From Arthrobacter sp. DNA4 (GTDB lineage: Bacteria > Actinomycetota > Actinomycetes > Actinomycetales > Micrococcaceae): a DNA stretch of 64,000 bases. Below are positions 17,916 to 27,096 of the stretch, piece after piece. Position 1 is the stretch's first letter; each line of letters begins with the position of its first letter. The translations under genes and the position numbers were made by a program. The notes beneath the pieces are model-generated. The model was given only the letters and a program-made list of their open reading frames with translations. It was not told the DNA's origin and ran no database searches. The stretch is from assembly GCF_024362385.1 (NCBI RefSeq), contig NZ_CP101466.1:186001-250000 (forward strand), in the 5' to 3' direction.

Positions 17916-18877
17916 TATTCGACGCTCGACTTTCGGATCTGGCGGTACAGGATGACCGAGATGACCACCAGGGTCATGGTCATGAGGAAGGCGATGGCCA
18001 CGCCGGGGCCGGTGGCGAAGTCCTGGAACACGGTCCGGTAGGCCAGGACCACCAAGGAAGTGGTGGCATTGACAGGGCCGCCGCCGGTGAGCAGGTAGAT
18101 GGTGGGAAAGTCGTTGACGCAGAAGATGGTCATCAGGATCCAGCTGATGTACGTGGAGCGCGCGATCAACGGCAGGGTGATCTGGGTGAACTGCTGCCAG
18201 CGGCTGGCGCCATCCATGCTGGCGGCCTCATAAACGGTGGTGTCCACCGAAGCCAGGGCGGCCGAGATCATCATCATCATGAACGGGAAGCTGACCCAGA
18301 CCTTGAACACCATCACGGTGATGGAGGCCAGGGTGGGATCGGCCAGGAAGAGCGGCGTGCCCATGCCCAGGTTCCGGAACAGCGACGGGATCAGGCTGTC
18401 CGGGGTGGCCACCAGCCAGTTCCAGGCCGTGGAAGACACCACGATGGGCACCACCCAGGGCAGGAGCAGCAGGACCTTGAACGTGCCGCCGGCCGGGATC
18501 TTGGTGCGCAGGAGCAGGGCCAGGCCCAGCCCCACCAGCCAGGACCCGAAGACGCCCACGATGGTGAACCACAGCGTGAACTGGGCAGCCTTCCAGAACG
18601 CCGGCGAGGTCAGGACGGTGGCGAAGTTCTGGCCGCCCACGAAGTTGCCGGTCTGGAGCAGGTCTCCGTCGTGCGTCGCCTGGATGGCGGCGTAGATCAG
18701 CGGGTAGCCGTGGATCAGGACGAGGAGGACCACGGAGGGGAGCAGGAGCCAGAAGAACGTCCTGGTGGCCTGCGCGGAGAGCTTGCTCTTGCGTTTTCCG
18801 GGGACGGCCCCGGACCCGCCGGGGGCAAGCCCGCGGCGGGCCCGGCTTAGGCCGGACTGGGTGGTGGTGCTGGACAT
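17915..18877 (-). CDS. Carbohydrate ABC transporter permease, MalF/UgpA type
   Basis: A 320-residue permease with a basic cytoplasmic N-terminus (about residues 1-40) and six helices. The EAA loop is YEAASMDGASRWQQF. It lies between the binding-protein gene (12 bases away) and its MalG-type partner (one-base overlap). Together they import the pathway sugar. Confidence 0.93.
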   Translation of the reverse strand: MSSTTTQSGLSRARRGLAPGGSGAVPGKRKSKLSAQATRTFFWLLLPSVVLLVLIHGYPLIYAAIQATHDGDLLQTGNFVGGQNFATVLTSPAFWKAAQFTLWFTIVGVFGSWLVGLGLALLLRTKIPAGGTFKVLLLLPWVVPIVVSSTAWNWLVATPDSLIPSLFRNLGMGTPLFLADPTLASITVMVFKVWVSFPFMMMMISAALASVDTTVYEAASMDGASRWQQFTQITLPLIARSTYISWILMTIFCVNDFPTIYLLTGGGPVNATTSLVVLAYRTVFQDFATGPGVAIAFLMTMTLVVISVILYRQIRKSSVE

Positions 18878-18889
18878 GGGCGCTCGGTC

Positions 18890-20218
18890 CTACTTCTTCA
18901 GGACCGATTCGAGGCCGGACTGGAAGGTCTGCAGGGCAGTCTTGGCGTCGGCCTTGCCGGTGATGATGGTTTGGCTGAACTGGTTCAGTGCCTGCCCGCC
19001 GTCAAGGGCCGCGAGGTTGGCATTGAGCCTGCTGCCCTGGGCGGCGAAGGTCTTGGCAATGGGCTGCCAGTCCTTGACGATCTTGACGTTGTTGGGGTCG
19101 TTGGCGAACTCGGGGATCTCCGTGATCGATTTGAAGACCGGCAGCGCGGACATCAGCTTCTTCTGCCACAGCTGCTTCAGCTGGCCCAGGTAGTACACCA
19201 GGAACTCCTCCGAGGCTTCCTGCGACGGGGTGTTGGTGTACATCATGATGTTGTTTGGGAAGACGATGGTGGCCTTGTCCCCGTGCGGGCCCTTGATGGG
19301 GTCGGCCACCAGCAGGTCGCCCGAGGTGTCGCCCACGCGCTGCGGGACGTTCACCTGGAAGAGGCCGTAGCCGGCCTTGCCGTCCTTCCACTGGGCGGAC
19401 ATGTTGTCCGTGGTGTAACTGACCGCGGCCGGGTCGACGATGCCGTTGGACACCAGCTCCAGGACGAATTCCATTGCCTCGACGTTGCGGTCATTCATCA
19501 GGTCCAGCTCGCCGTCCTTGTTCCAGACGCCGCCGCCGTTGTTGACCATCATCATGATCATGGAGTGGTTGGCATAGTTGTTGCCTGCGCCTGCGCCGGT
19601 GGTGAAGCCGAACGCGCCCACTTTCTTCAGTGCCTTGCCTGCTTCCAGCAGGGACGGCCAGTCCGTGGGCAGGGCAACGTTGGCCTTCTCGAACAGGGAC
19701 TTGCGGTACCAGAAGACGCGCATGTCCAGCTGCCATGGGACCGCCACGTAGCCCTTGTCCGACTTGAAGGGGTCCAGTACGCCGGGTAGGAAGTCATCGA
19801 ACTGGCCGTTGGCCTTCAGCTTCTCGATCACCTTGTCCGCATAGGCGATCTGGCCCTGCTGCTCGAACTGGAAAGCCTGGAAGCCGCCGCCCGTGGACAC
19901 AGCCGGGCCCGTCTTGGAGGCGATCGCGGAGGAGAAGGTCTGGTAGAAGTTGTTCCACTGGATGATCTGGTAGCTCGCCTTGGCGCCGTTGGCACCGGAG
20001 AAACCTTCCGCGATGCCCTTGGCGGCATCGTTGTAGGCCGGTGTGGCCCAGGGCATGTCCCAGAACTTCACGGTGCCGCCGGCCCCGCCCCCGCCGCCTC
20101 CCTGCGATGCCGAGCCGCCGCCGCAGGCGGCGAGCAGGGGTACGGAGGCTGCGGCAGCCGTCAGGCCCAGGAAGCCGCGCCGGGAAAAGGAGCGGCGCTG
20201 TTCGGGAGTTGCGTTCAT
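18890..20218 (-). CDS. Extracellular sugar-binding lipoprotein (Tat-type signal)
   Basis: A 442-residue family-1 solute-binding protein. The N-terminus carries a twin-arginine motif (SRRGFLGL) and a lipobox (PLLAAC), so it is probably Tat-exported folded and lipid-anchored at Cys-32. A Gly-rich linker follows, then an alpha/beta binding domain with VPWQLDMRVFWYRKSLFEKA and a C-terminal TALQTFQSGLESVLKK. AAAGGAC precedes the ATG. It supplies the two downstream permeases. The ligand is unknown; family-1 members bind mono- to oligosaccharides or glycosides. Confidence 0.92.
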   Translation of the reverse strand: MNATPEQRRSFSRRGFLGLTAAAASVPLLAACGGGSASQGGGGGGAGGTVKFWDMPWATPAYNDAAKGIAEGFSGANGAKASYQIIQWNNFYQTFSSAIASKTGPAVSTGGGFQAFQFEQQGQIAYADKVIEKLKANGQFDDFLPGVLDPFKSDKGYVAVPWQLDMRVFWYRKSLFEKANVALPTDWPSLLEAGKALKKVGAFGFTTGAGAGNNYANHSMIMMMVNNGGGVWNKDGELDLMNDRNVEAMEFVLELVSNGIVDPAAVSYTTDNMSAQWKDGKAGYGLFQVNVPQRVGDTSGDLLVADPIKGPHGDKATIVFPNNIMMYTNTPSQEASEEFLVYYLGQLKQLWQKKLMSALPVFKSITEIPEFANDPNNVKIVKDWQPIAKTFAAQGSRLNANLAALDGGQALNQFSQTIITGKADAKTALQTFQSGLESVLKK

Positions 20219-20330
20219 GATGTGTCCTTTCGGGACCGTCTTGCGCTGTGCGCCGTTGGTGCGGTCCTGCTCATCGTTGAGAGTGGAGGTGGGACTGGAC
20301 TGCTTGTTCGGTTGCGTATAGGTGGGCTAA

Positions 20331-21152
20331 TTACGTGGCAGCGAGGGTTGCGTAGAGGTCGGTCAGCCGGGCAAACCCGGCCAGGTCGTCCGGGAGGGTG
20401 CCGGCGCTGAGATGGTTCTTCAGGCGCCGCCACGCCGCCCGGTGGGCGGATTCGTAGAGGGTGGGAAGCAAAAGTTGGCCGTGGGCCCCGGTGACCCTGA
20501 CTTCGGCGGGCCACGCGGCGTCTGGATCCGGGACCTGGACATCCACGCCGCCGTCGGCCGTGTAGAGGTGGATGCCGACGCCGGCCGGGCGGGCTGCGGT
20601 GAGTACGCCCTGGGCGGTAAACGGTGCGCCGTTGGCCAGCCGGCCGGTGACGGTGTACCCGGTGGTGCCGCTGCGGAGGACGCTGACGCCGTGGAGCTGT
20701 CCGCTGACGGCGAGCACGGCGGCGAGGTGCCGGGCCAGGAGCCGCTGCACGTCCGTGCCCGGGGCTGCCGTGGCAACAGTGTCCAGCAGCGACGCCGTGC
20801 CCAGGGCGCTGCGTACAGCGTCGCGGGCGTCGGGGTCGCTGCTTTCGCCGATCAGCGCGGGGTTGGAGGCCCAGTGGAGATCGAGGACGACGGCGGCACC
20901 GGCCGCCCGGGCAGCGTCCGCCAACTGCGTGGTTTCCTCGGGGACGGGATCCACCACCAGGATGCCGCGCGACCCGGAGTCGACGGCGCGGGCGGCTTCC
21001 GTGGTCCAGCCTGCCTCGCCGGCGAGCACCGCAACGTCAGCCGCCCGGTCCTCCGTCGCGGGGCCGAAGGTCGCCGGCAGGGAGGCCACCGCAAGGGCCA
21101 CCGCGCCTGCTTCTTCGGCCTGCGGCGTTGCTGCCACTGTGTACGCGCTCAT
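20331..21152 (-). CDS. Degenerate Gfo/Idh/MocA-like protein
   Basis: A 273-residue protein that keeps the rhythm of a Gfo/Idh dehydrogenase but lacks its NAD(P) glycine loop. The position expected for EKP reads ILVVDPVPEE, followed by AVVLDLHWASNPAL, and the C-terminal half (GRLANGAPFTAQGVL, TADGGVDVQVPDPDAAW) resembles the family's beta-sheet domain. Its start overlaps the stop of dehydrogenase C by 4 bases (ATGA), so the two are made together and may form a hetero-oligomer. A non-catalytic partner or scaffold is inference; an unrelated fold is possible. Confidence 0.6.
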   Translation of the reverse strand: MSAYTVAATPQAEEAGAVALAVASLPATFGPATEDRAADVAVLAGEAGWTTEAARAVDSGSRGILVVDPVPEETTQLADAARAAGAAVVLDLHWASNPALIGESSDPDARDAVRSALGTASLLDTVATAAPGTDVQRLLARHLAAVLAVSGQLHGVSVLRSGTTGYTVTGRLANGAPFTAQGVLTAARPAGVGIHLYTADGGVDVQVPDPDAAWPAEVRVTGAHGQLLLPTLYESAHRAAWRRLKNHLSAGTLPDDLAGFARLTDLYATLAAT

Positions 21153-22213
21153 GCGCTGGCTCCTGCCGTTTCCGTGGTGGCCGAGGAGATGGCCAGGGCG
21201 AACGTGAGGTCGTCGATCAGGGCCTGGGCCGAGGGGACCGGGCGCGTTCCGCGGGCCAGTTCAGCCAGTTCACGCCACTCGCCTTCGTAGCCGTTGTGGC
21301 CGTACGGGCCGAAGGTGCTGGTTTCGCTGCCCCGGGAGAAGGTGGCGACGGCGGAGCCGGCCTGGACGTAGGAGGGCGTGAAGTCGATGCGGAGTGCGGA
21401 GTCGTCGCCGATGGCCTCGAAGGTCCACTCGGGCTTCCAGGTGCTGTTCATGACGGCACGCAGTTCGATGACGCGGGTGGGGGTGCGGAGTGAGACGGCG
21501 TAGCCGGACGGCCGGACGTGCAGCGCCTGGAGTACCTCGATCTCGCCGAAGTCCGGCGTGAAGCGCCGCACCAGGGGCAGGTCGTGGATGGCCAGGCCCA
21601 TGATGCCGCCCTGCATCATGGCCTTGATGACCTCGACGTCCGAGTAATCGGGTATGCCGGGGGCAGGGCGGGTAATGATCTCGGTGGCGAAGTCTTCGAA
21701 GCGGGCGTTCGGCGGGAGGACGATGGAGGAGCGGATGGTGTGTGCCTGCGCGGGAAGGTCGCCCCAGTTCTGTTCCGCCGCGAGCCAGCCGGGGTCGAAC
21801 GTATGCATGGCCCCCACCACGATCGGCACCCCCGTCCCGGCGCTGACCTCGGCGATCCTGGCTGCCTCGTCGCTGTTCATCGCGAAGGGCTTCTCGCAGA
21901 GGACGGCTTTTTTGCCGGCCCGGCAGGCGGCAATGACCTGGTCCGCGTGGAACTGATGGGGGCTGCAGATCGCCACGATGTCCACGCCGGGGTCAGCCAG
22001 CAGGGCCTCCAGGCTGGTGCTGGATGCGGCCCGGACCCGGGCCGCCACCGAAGAGGCCACGTCGGGGTCCACGTCCATGATGTGCCGTACTTCCAGGATG
22101 TCCCGGAGCCGCGCCAGGGCCGGAAGGTGAATGGCCTGGGTGACGGGCCCGGCGCCGAGGATGCCGACGCCGAGGGGCCGGTCTGCTGGCGCTGCGATGT
22201 GGGACACGTTCAA
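21149..22213 (-). CDS. Gfo/Idh/MocA dehydrogenase (C)
   Basis: A 354-residue dehydrogenase and the first gene of the ROK-facing operon. GVGILGAGPVTQAIHLPAL is the dinucleotide loop, VAICSPHQFHADQV precedes the EKP signature CEKPFA, and GIMGLAIHDLPLV holds the catalytic-helix His-Asp. It is coupled to the degenerate partner downstream. Its position next to the promoter and the partner suggests it performs the entry oxidation (inference). Confidence 0.88.
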   Translation of the reverse strand: MNVSHIAAPADRPLGVGILGAGPVTQAIHLPALARLRDILEVRHIMDVDPDVASSVAARVRAASSTSLEALLADPGVDIVAICSPHQFHADQVIAACRAGKKAVLCEKPFAMNSDEAARIAEVSAGTGVPIVVGAMHTFDPGWLAAEQNWGDLPAQAHTIRSSIVLPPNARFEDFATEIITRPAPGIPDYSDVEVIKAMMQGGIMGLAIHDLPLVRRFTPDFGEIEVLQALHVRPSGYAVSLRTPTRVIELRAVMNSTWKPEWTFEAIGDDSALRIDFTPSYVQAGSAVATFSRGSETSTFGPYGHNGYEGEWRELAELARGTRPVPSAQALIDDLTFALAISSATTETAGASA

Positions 22214-22313
22214 CTACCTCTTTGTAAGCGGACTCTGGAGTAGCGGAGGGATCAGTGCGGCGAATGGTTGCCATCGGAACCGCGGATGTGCCCTGAGTCA
22301 CAACGTAGAACGA

Positions 22314-22337
22314 CTTTTGACGCACGTCAAGCAAAAG
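22314..22337. promoter_or_regulatory. Nested palindrome, candidate ROK operator
   Basis: TTGACGCACGTCAA (22317-22330) has perfect 6-base arms around CA. Around it, CTTTTG (22314-22319) pairs with CAAAAG (22332-22337). It lies between the divergent ROK gene and the catabolic operon, about 100 bases from the operon's first start, where a repressor would control both directions. Confidence 0.55.
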
Positions 22338-22376
22338 TTGTTTGTTGCGCGTCATCCTTCTGCTGTGATGACAGCA

Positions 22377-22400
22377 CTAAGTAACAGTGTTATGACTTAG
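22377..22400. promoter_or_regulatory. Second inverted repeat before the ROK gene
   Basis: CTAAGT (22377-22382) pairs with ACTTAG (22395-22400), enclosing AACAGTGTT, itself a palindrome. It ends 2 bases before the ROK start and so could mediate autorepression. Confidence 0.4.
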
Positions 22401-22402
22401 AC

Positions 22403-23620
22403 ATGACTTCAGCGACGGGCAGGCAGGCCGGAAAAGACTCCGACGTCGGCAGCCTGTCGCGGGCAGGGGATCTTTTCCAGTTACTGCGTGACGGCAGGGC
22501 CCGCACCCGCGCCGAACTTGCCCTCAGTACGGGACTCGCCCGTTCCACGGTCGCCTCGCGGATCGACGCCCTCATGCTGTCCGGCCTGGTGGGCCCGGCA
22601 GGGGAGGCGCTCTCCAGCGGCGGCAGGCCGCCGTCGCGCTTTGCCTTCAACCCGTCCGCCCGCCTGGTCCTGGCCGTGGACGTGGGGGCCACGCACGTCA
22701 TCGTCGCGGTCACCGACCTCGGCGGGAAAATCCTGGCCGAGAACCGGCTGGCGCAGCAGGTGGCAGAGGGACCGGAAGCCGTGCTGGACCAGGTGGTGGC
22801 GCAGGGCAAGGAGCTGCTGGCCTCCGCTGGCCGGAGCGTTGCGGAACTTGCCGGCATCGGCATCGGCCTGCCCGGGCCCGTGGAACACGACACCGGCAAG
22901 CCGGTCAAGCCGCCCATCATGCCCGGCTGGGACGGGTTCGACGTGGTCAGCTATGTACAGCGTTCCCTGCCCGTGCACGTGCTGGTGGACAACGATGTGA
23001 ACATCATGGCCCTGGGGGAACAGTCCGCCCATTGGCCCGAGCACAACAACTTCTTCTTCGTGAAGGTGGCCACCGGGGTCGGCTCCGGCATCATCAGCAA
23101 CGGCGAACTCCAGCGCGGCGCCAACGGCACGGCAGGCGATCTGGGCCACGTCCAGGTGGCGCGGGGAGCGGATATCCTGTGCGCCTGTGGAAACTACGGG
23201 TGCCTGGAAGCGCTGGCGTCCGGTCCCGCCGTCGTGCATTCCCTCCGGGACCAGGGGCTGGACGTGGCCAAGGGCGCCGACGTGCTCCGGCTCGCCGCCG
23301 ACGGCAACCTGCAGGCCATCCAGGCGCTGCGCCAGGCCGGACGGGACATCGGCGAGGTGCTGGCCACCGTGGTCAACCTGCTCAACCCGTCCGTTATCGT
23401 GGTGGGCGGCAGCATGGGCGAGACGGGGGAGCACCTGGTGGCCGGCATCCGCGAGGTGGTGTACCGGCGCTCGCCGCCCCTGGCCACCTCGCACCTGCGC
23501 ATCAATGTCTCCCGCGCCGGAAGCCAGGCCGCCGTGCTCGGGGCAAGCCAGCTGGTCACCCAGTACGTGCTCTCGCCCGCCGTCATCGAAGCCACCCTGG
23601 CGGGCGCCATCGCCGGGTGA
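22403..23620 (+). CDS. ROK-family transcriptional repressor
   Basis: A 405-residue regulator of the NagC/XylR-ROK group. A winged helix-turn-helix lies at about 25-65 (TRAELALSTGLARSTVASR). The sugar-kinase-like domain has AVDVGATH (91-98), GIGIGLPGPV and DNDVN. The zinc site is intact: His-249 with Cys-260, Cys-262 and Cys-267 in CACGNYGC. It is divergent from the ten-gene sugar operon and separated by palindromes, so it most likely represses that operon until the sugar or a metabolite binds. Confidence 0.92.
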   Translation: MTSATGRQAGKDSDVGSLSRAGDLFQLLRDGRARTRAELALSTGLARSTVASRIDALMLSGLVGPAGEALSSGGRPPSRFAFNPSARLVLAVDVGATHVIVAVTDLGGKILAENRLAQQVAEGPEAVLDQVVAQGKELLASAGRSVAELAGIGIGLPGPVEHDTGKPVKPPIMPGWDGFDVVSYVQRSLPVHVLVDNDVNIMALGEQSAHWPEHNNFFFVKVATGVGSGIISNGELQRGANGTAGDLGHVQVARGADILCACGNYGCLEALASGPAVVHSLRDQGLDVAKGADVLRLAADGNLQAIQALRQAGRDIGEVLATVVNLLNPSVIVVGGSMGETGEHLVAGIREVVYRRSPPLATSHLRINVSRAGSQAAVLGASQLVTQYVLSPAVIEATLAGAIAG

Positions 23621-23656
23621 CGCCGGAGGATCCGCGGCGCCACCCGGCGATCAGCT

Positions 23657-25936
23657 TTACGCCTCCGCTTCGGGCTCCGGCGCCTCAGTCAAAAGCAGCG
23701 CGGTTCCGCCATAGGCGGGCAGCTCCAGGAAGAAGCTGTGCAGGTCATCCACCTGTCCCACGGTTTCGCCGCTGAACAGGTCCTGGACGTTGGCCCCGGA
23801 CGGCAGCTCGTTGGACTGGATGCTGCCGGCGATGTCCTGCCCCGAGAAGTTCAGCGCGGTCACCTGCAGGGCCCCGTCCTTCAACCGGTTGACCAGCACC
23901 AGCGCGGCGCGGTTGGAGACCTCGGGCACGTCCAGCAGGGTGCCCGTGGCGATCCCGTTTTCTTCCCGGACAGCGAGGATCCGCTGGAGGCGGCGGGCAA
24001 AGGAGTCCTGGTCCTGCAGCTGGTCCGGCAGCGAGCCGTACAGGCTGCGGGCCCGCGGCATCCCGGCCGACGAGTTGGTGGCGTCCGGGCTGGTCCCCAT
24101 GAGGTCGTGCGCGCCCCGGTTGATCCAGCGCGTATCGCCCTGGGACGTGAGTTCGCGGACGCTGCTGCGGTCCAGGGCCATGATGCCGGTCAGGTCCCAG
24201 CCGGACAGGGCAAAGACGCCGGGCTGGAGTGCGTTGTACATGGCCAGGAGCAGGTGGACGTCCCGGATCTGCGCCTCCTGTTCCGGAGTTACAGTGGCCG
24301 GGTCCTTGATTCCCAGGGCCGCCATGATGAAGCTGACCGTGGTGCAGGCAATGCCGTTGGTGGTGAACACGGCGTTGTACGGCGCATTCTCCCCGGTGAG
24401 CCGGTCCCGCAGGGTCTGCTGCACATTCTCGGCCAGCTGGGCGCCGGTGAGTTCCTCGCCGTTGAGCTCGAACATCTCGTCCCGGTGTCCGGCAGCGAAG
24501 TGCAGCAGCTCGTAGGTGAGTTCGTCATGGTTCTGCAGCGCGTGCACCAGCGAGGCCTGGTCCACCCCGATTTCCATGGACAGGCGGAGGGTCAGCCGCA
24601 GGAACTCGGTATCGGCCGTCACGAGGGAGTAGTGGTAGGCCGGCCGGGTGATGAAGTCGTAGGAAAGGTCCGGCCCGGCCTCCGAGGTTGCCTTGATGTC
24701 ATCGATGGTCAGGTTCAGCTCCTGGAAGGAGAACCCGCCCACTTTGCGGATCATGGAGCCGATGAGCTGGTTGGCGGCCTCGGACAGCGGGTGCCCCTCG
24801 GACCAGCCGGGCTGCTCCTCGGCGCTCTTCTCGACGCCCAGGAAGCCGTTGGCGTCGAGGCGGAGCGCCCCTGTGCCCAGGTCCACCAGCGAGTGCAGGG
24901 CATCGCCCACCACCAGGCGCATGCCGGCGAACGTGGGGTCAAGCCAGTTGATGGAGGGCTGGCCGGCCTTGAAGTAGTGCAGGTAGACCCAGCGGCGGGT
25001 TTTGCCCGTGGTATCCACGATGGGCCGCGTGGCGCTCCAGTTCGTCTCCTTGACCCCCGGCTCGTAGAAGATGACCCGCTGCAGGCGGCCGATGATGTAG
25101 CCGGCCTTCTGCAGGGCCTGTTCGGAGTCGGGGCTGAGGTTGACCGAGTCCGCACCCTCCGGGACGTCCGGGAGCAGGTTCCAGTCCTCTTCCGGGATGT
25201 CCACCATGTGGTAGATCCCGGGGTAGTCCCGGAAGTTCATCTCGGCCAGGCGGAAGTCTGCGCCCTTGCCGGTGTGGCCGGGGACGATGTCATCGATCAC
25301 CGTGCCCTCGTGCTCAGCCGCGACCTCGCACATGCTGCGGAACTCTTCTTCGGTGCCGAAGACCGGATCGATCGCCATACTGATGCGGTCAAAGTGGCCG
25401 TCAACGCTGGGCGTGTGGGACCAGCCGCTGATGCCGCCGGCGAGCTTCACCGGTCCGGTGTGGATCCCGCGGATACCGATTTCGCGGAAAGCCTTCCACA
25501 TCTCGGGGTCGCCCAGGGCGGAGAGGAAGGACTGGCCGGTCCGGGTGATGAAGGACAGCGGGTAGGCGGTAAACCATACGGAGGCGCGTTCGACGGCGGC
25601 CCGCGGGTTGGGATGGGCATACGAGTTCTGCCACATGCTGGCCTGGCCGGACAGCTGCCGCGCCAGCGTATTCGCATCCCCGAGCATGGCCTGGTTGCGC
25701 AGCCACTCCACATACGCGGCGTTCCGCCCGTCGAATTCGAAGGACGGCCTGCTGCCCACGAACTGCCGCCGGCGCGCGATGGGCCGAAGTGCCTTGGGCC
25801 GGGCAGCGAAGAACTGCTCGTCGAAAGTAACCTCCAGGTCCGGTGACGGCTCCGCAGCGCCCTCTTCCACTTCCGCATTGCCCGCGGCGGCTGCATCCGC
25901 TTCTGAAGTACGCTCGCTGGTGCCCGGCTCCCGCAT
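23657..25936 (-). CDS. GH13 enzyme, trehalose-synthase/alpha-amylase-like
   Basis: A 759-residue cytoplasmic GH13 protein. Conserved regions are recognisable but unusual: region [10 protein letters not shown] (216-223), nucleophile Asp-361 in RLDANGFLG, acid/base Glu-406 in FSFQELN, and His-470/Asp-471 in [17 protein letters not shown] is typical of trehalose synthase (TreS), which interconverts maltose and trehalose; the other motifs diverge. A 40-residue acidic tail precedes the domain. Start ATG 25936 has AGGAG; the open frame upstream lacks a ribosome site. It is probably a TreS-like glucosyltransferase of altered specificity, not part of the ROK operon. Confidence 0.75.
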   Translation of the reverse strand: MREPGTSERTSEADAAAAGNAEVEEGAAEPSPDLEVTFDEQFFAARPKALRPIARRRQFVGSRPSFEFDGRNAAYVEWLRNQAMLGDANTLARQLSGQASMWQNSYAHPNPRAAVERASVWFTAYPLSFITRTGQSFLSALGDPEMWKAFREIGIRGIHTGPVKLAGGISGWSHTPSVDGHFDRISMAIDPVFGTEEEFRSMCEVAAEHEGTVIDDIVPGHTGKGADFRLAEMNFRDYPGIYHMVDIPEEDWNLLPDVPEGADSVNLSPDSEQALQKAGYIIGRLQRVIFYEPGVKETNWSATRPIVDTTGKTRRWVYLHYFKAGQPSINWLDPTFAGMRLVVGDALHSLVDLGTGALRLDANGFLGVEKSAEEQPGWSEGHPLSEAANQLIGSMIRKVGGFSFQELNLTIDDIKATSEAGPDLSYDFITRPAYHYSLVTADTEFLRLTLRLSMEIGVDQASLVHALQNHDELTYELLHFAAGHRDEMFELNGEELTGAQLAENVQQTLRDRLTGENAPYNAVFTTNGIACTTVSFIMAALGIKDPATVTPEQEAQIRDVHLLLAMYNALQPGVFALSGWDLTGIMALDRSSVRELTSQGDTRWINRGAHDLMGTSPDATNSSAGMPRARSLYGSLPDQLQDQDSFARRLQRILAVREENGIATGTLLDVPEVSNRAALVLVNRLKDGALQVTALNFSGQDIAGSIQSNELPSGANVQDLFSGETVGQVDDLHSFFLELPAYGGTALLLTEAPEPEAEA

Positions 25937-26211
25937 AAGCTCCTCTTTCCGTTGCTCGTTTCCGTGCTGGCATGGATGCTCCAAGACCCCTTGCCCAAGG
26001 TCAGGTACCCAAGCGAGCAGGGAGTATTCGGTGTTCCCCCTCCCGATGCTACTGCGCAGCGGAGCCTGCGGAAGGGACACCGGCGCGCCGCTCCTCCCTA
26101 AGCCCGCGAATCCCCCTGTTTTGCCCGTTTCCCCCACCAACGCGTCCACGGGTCGTATTCTTAGAGCAAAGGTTTTGCAGTGGGCCGAAGCGCTGATAGC
26201 AGGGCTGGAGC
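25937..26211. other. Divergent intergenic region
   Basis: These 275 bases separate the GH13 gene from the ANTAR gene. The reading is open on the minus strand but has no ribosome-binding site or domain-like content. I see no clear terminator or operator. Confidence 0.4.
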
Positions 26212-27096
26212 ATGGCCGCTGATCCCACGGGGCAGGTTGGCTGGGGACCGCTTCCAGTTACCCCGGAGCCGGTATTCGACAGCAAGGACGTCGAAGACTA
26301 CCTCTGGGAGGTCACCCGCGACTTCATGACGGGTATCAAAGGTGAGCGCCGCGGCATCGGCTGGGCGGCCACCCTCTTTCGCCTGGGCAAGGCACGCACC
26401 CTCGCGGCCAGTACGGAGCAGGCGCGCGAGGCCGACCGCGAACAGTGCTCGTTTGCCGACGGGCCGGTCATGGACGCCGTGCGCACCGGGGAATTCGTCC
26501 TGCTGTCCGACCTGGGCCGGGACCGGCGCTGGCCCGGCTATTCCAGCGCCGCCGCCGGCCATGGCGTGCAGTCCCTGCTTTCCGTCCCCATCCTTACCGA
26601 AGGCGCCACGAGCGCTGCCATCACCCTCTACGCAGCGTCCCCGCATGCCTTCACCAGCGACGACCTGATGCAGAGCCAAAGCTACGTACGCCAGGTGTCG
26701 CGGGCCCTGCGCGTCGTAGTGCGCACTGCGGAGCGCGCGGAAGCAACAGCCGGTCTCGCCGTCGTCCAAAGCTCGCTGGTCCTGGTGGACCTGGCGGTGC
26801 GCAGCCTCATGAACGAATACGGACTCACCCGCGAGGGTGCACTGCGGTTCCTGCAGACGCAGGCGCTGCACCACGAAGTGGACCTGCGGGACGCGGCACT
26901 GAACGTTGTGGCCCCCGGCGGCGTGGACCGCGGGGGCGGGCAGGTTCCAGGGCGGCGGCAGGAAACGTTCGACGGCGTGGCGGAGCTTCCGCGCCCGTCG
27001 GCGGCGGGGCGGGACTTTCCAACCGGAAAGTCGCCCCGGAAGGAAGCTGCGGCGGGGAAGGAACCCCCGCCGGCGGCGGAAGGAAGGACGGCATGA
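26212..27096 (+). CDS. GAF-ANTAR transcription antitermination regulator
   Basis: A 294-residue protein: a GAF-like sensor (about 20-175; [27 protein letters not shown]), then an ANTAR RNA-binding domain (about 185-230; [31 protein letters not shown]). ANTAR proteins bind paired hairpins in nascent RNA and prevent termination. The last 60 residues are low-complexity Gly/Arg/Pro-rich and probably disordered. Its TGA overlaps the next gene's ATG by 4 bases. The target RNA is not evident in the window. Confidence 0.87.
   Translation: MAADPTGQVGWGPLPVTPEPVFDSKDVEDYLWEVTRDFMTGIKGERRGIGWAATLFRLGKARTLAASTEQAREADREQCSFADGPVMDAVRTGEFVLLSDLGRDRRWPGYSSAAAGHGVQSLLSVPILTEGATSAAITLYAASPHAFTSDDLMQSQSYVRQVSRALRVVVRTAERAEATAGLAVVQSSLVLVDLAVRSLMNEYGLTREGALRFLQTQALHHEVDLRDAALNVVAPGGVDRGGGQVPGRRQETFDGVAELPRPSAAGRDFPTGKSPRKEAAAGKEPPPAAEGRTA

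Noticed and set aside
23738..25846. 702-codon open frame on the plus strand
   Set aside because: It is the antisense shadow of the GH13 gene; the sequence is Val/Gly/His-rich without recognisable motifs.
26120..26160. Alternative-sigma (SigF-like) promoter before the ANTAR gene
   Set aside because: GTTT and GGGT are present but 19 bases apart, outside the expected spacing.
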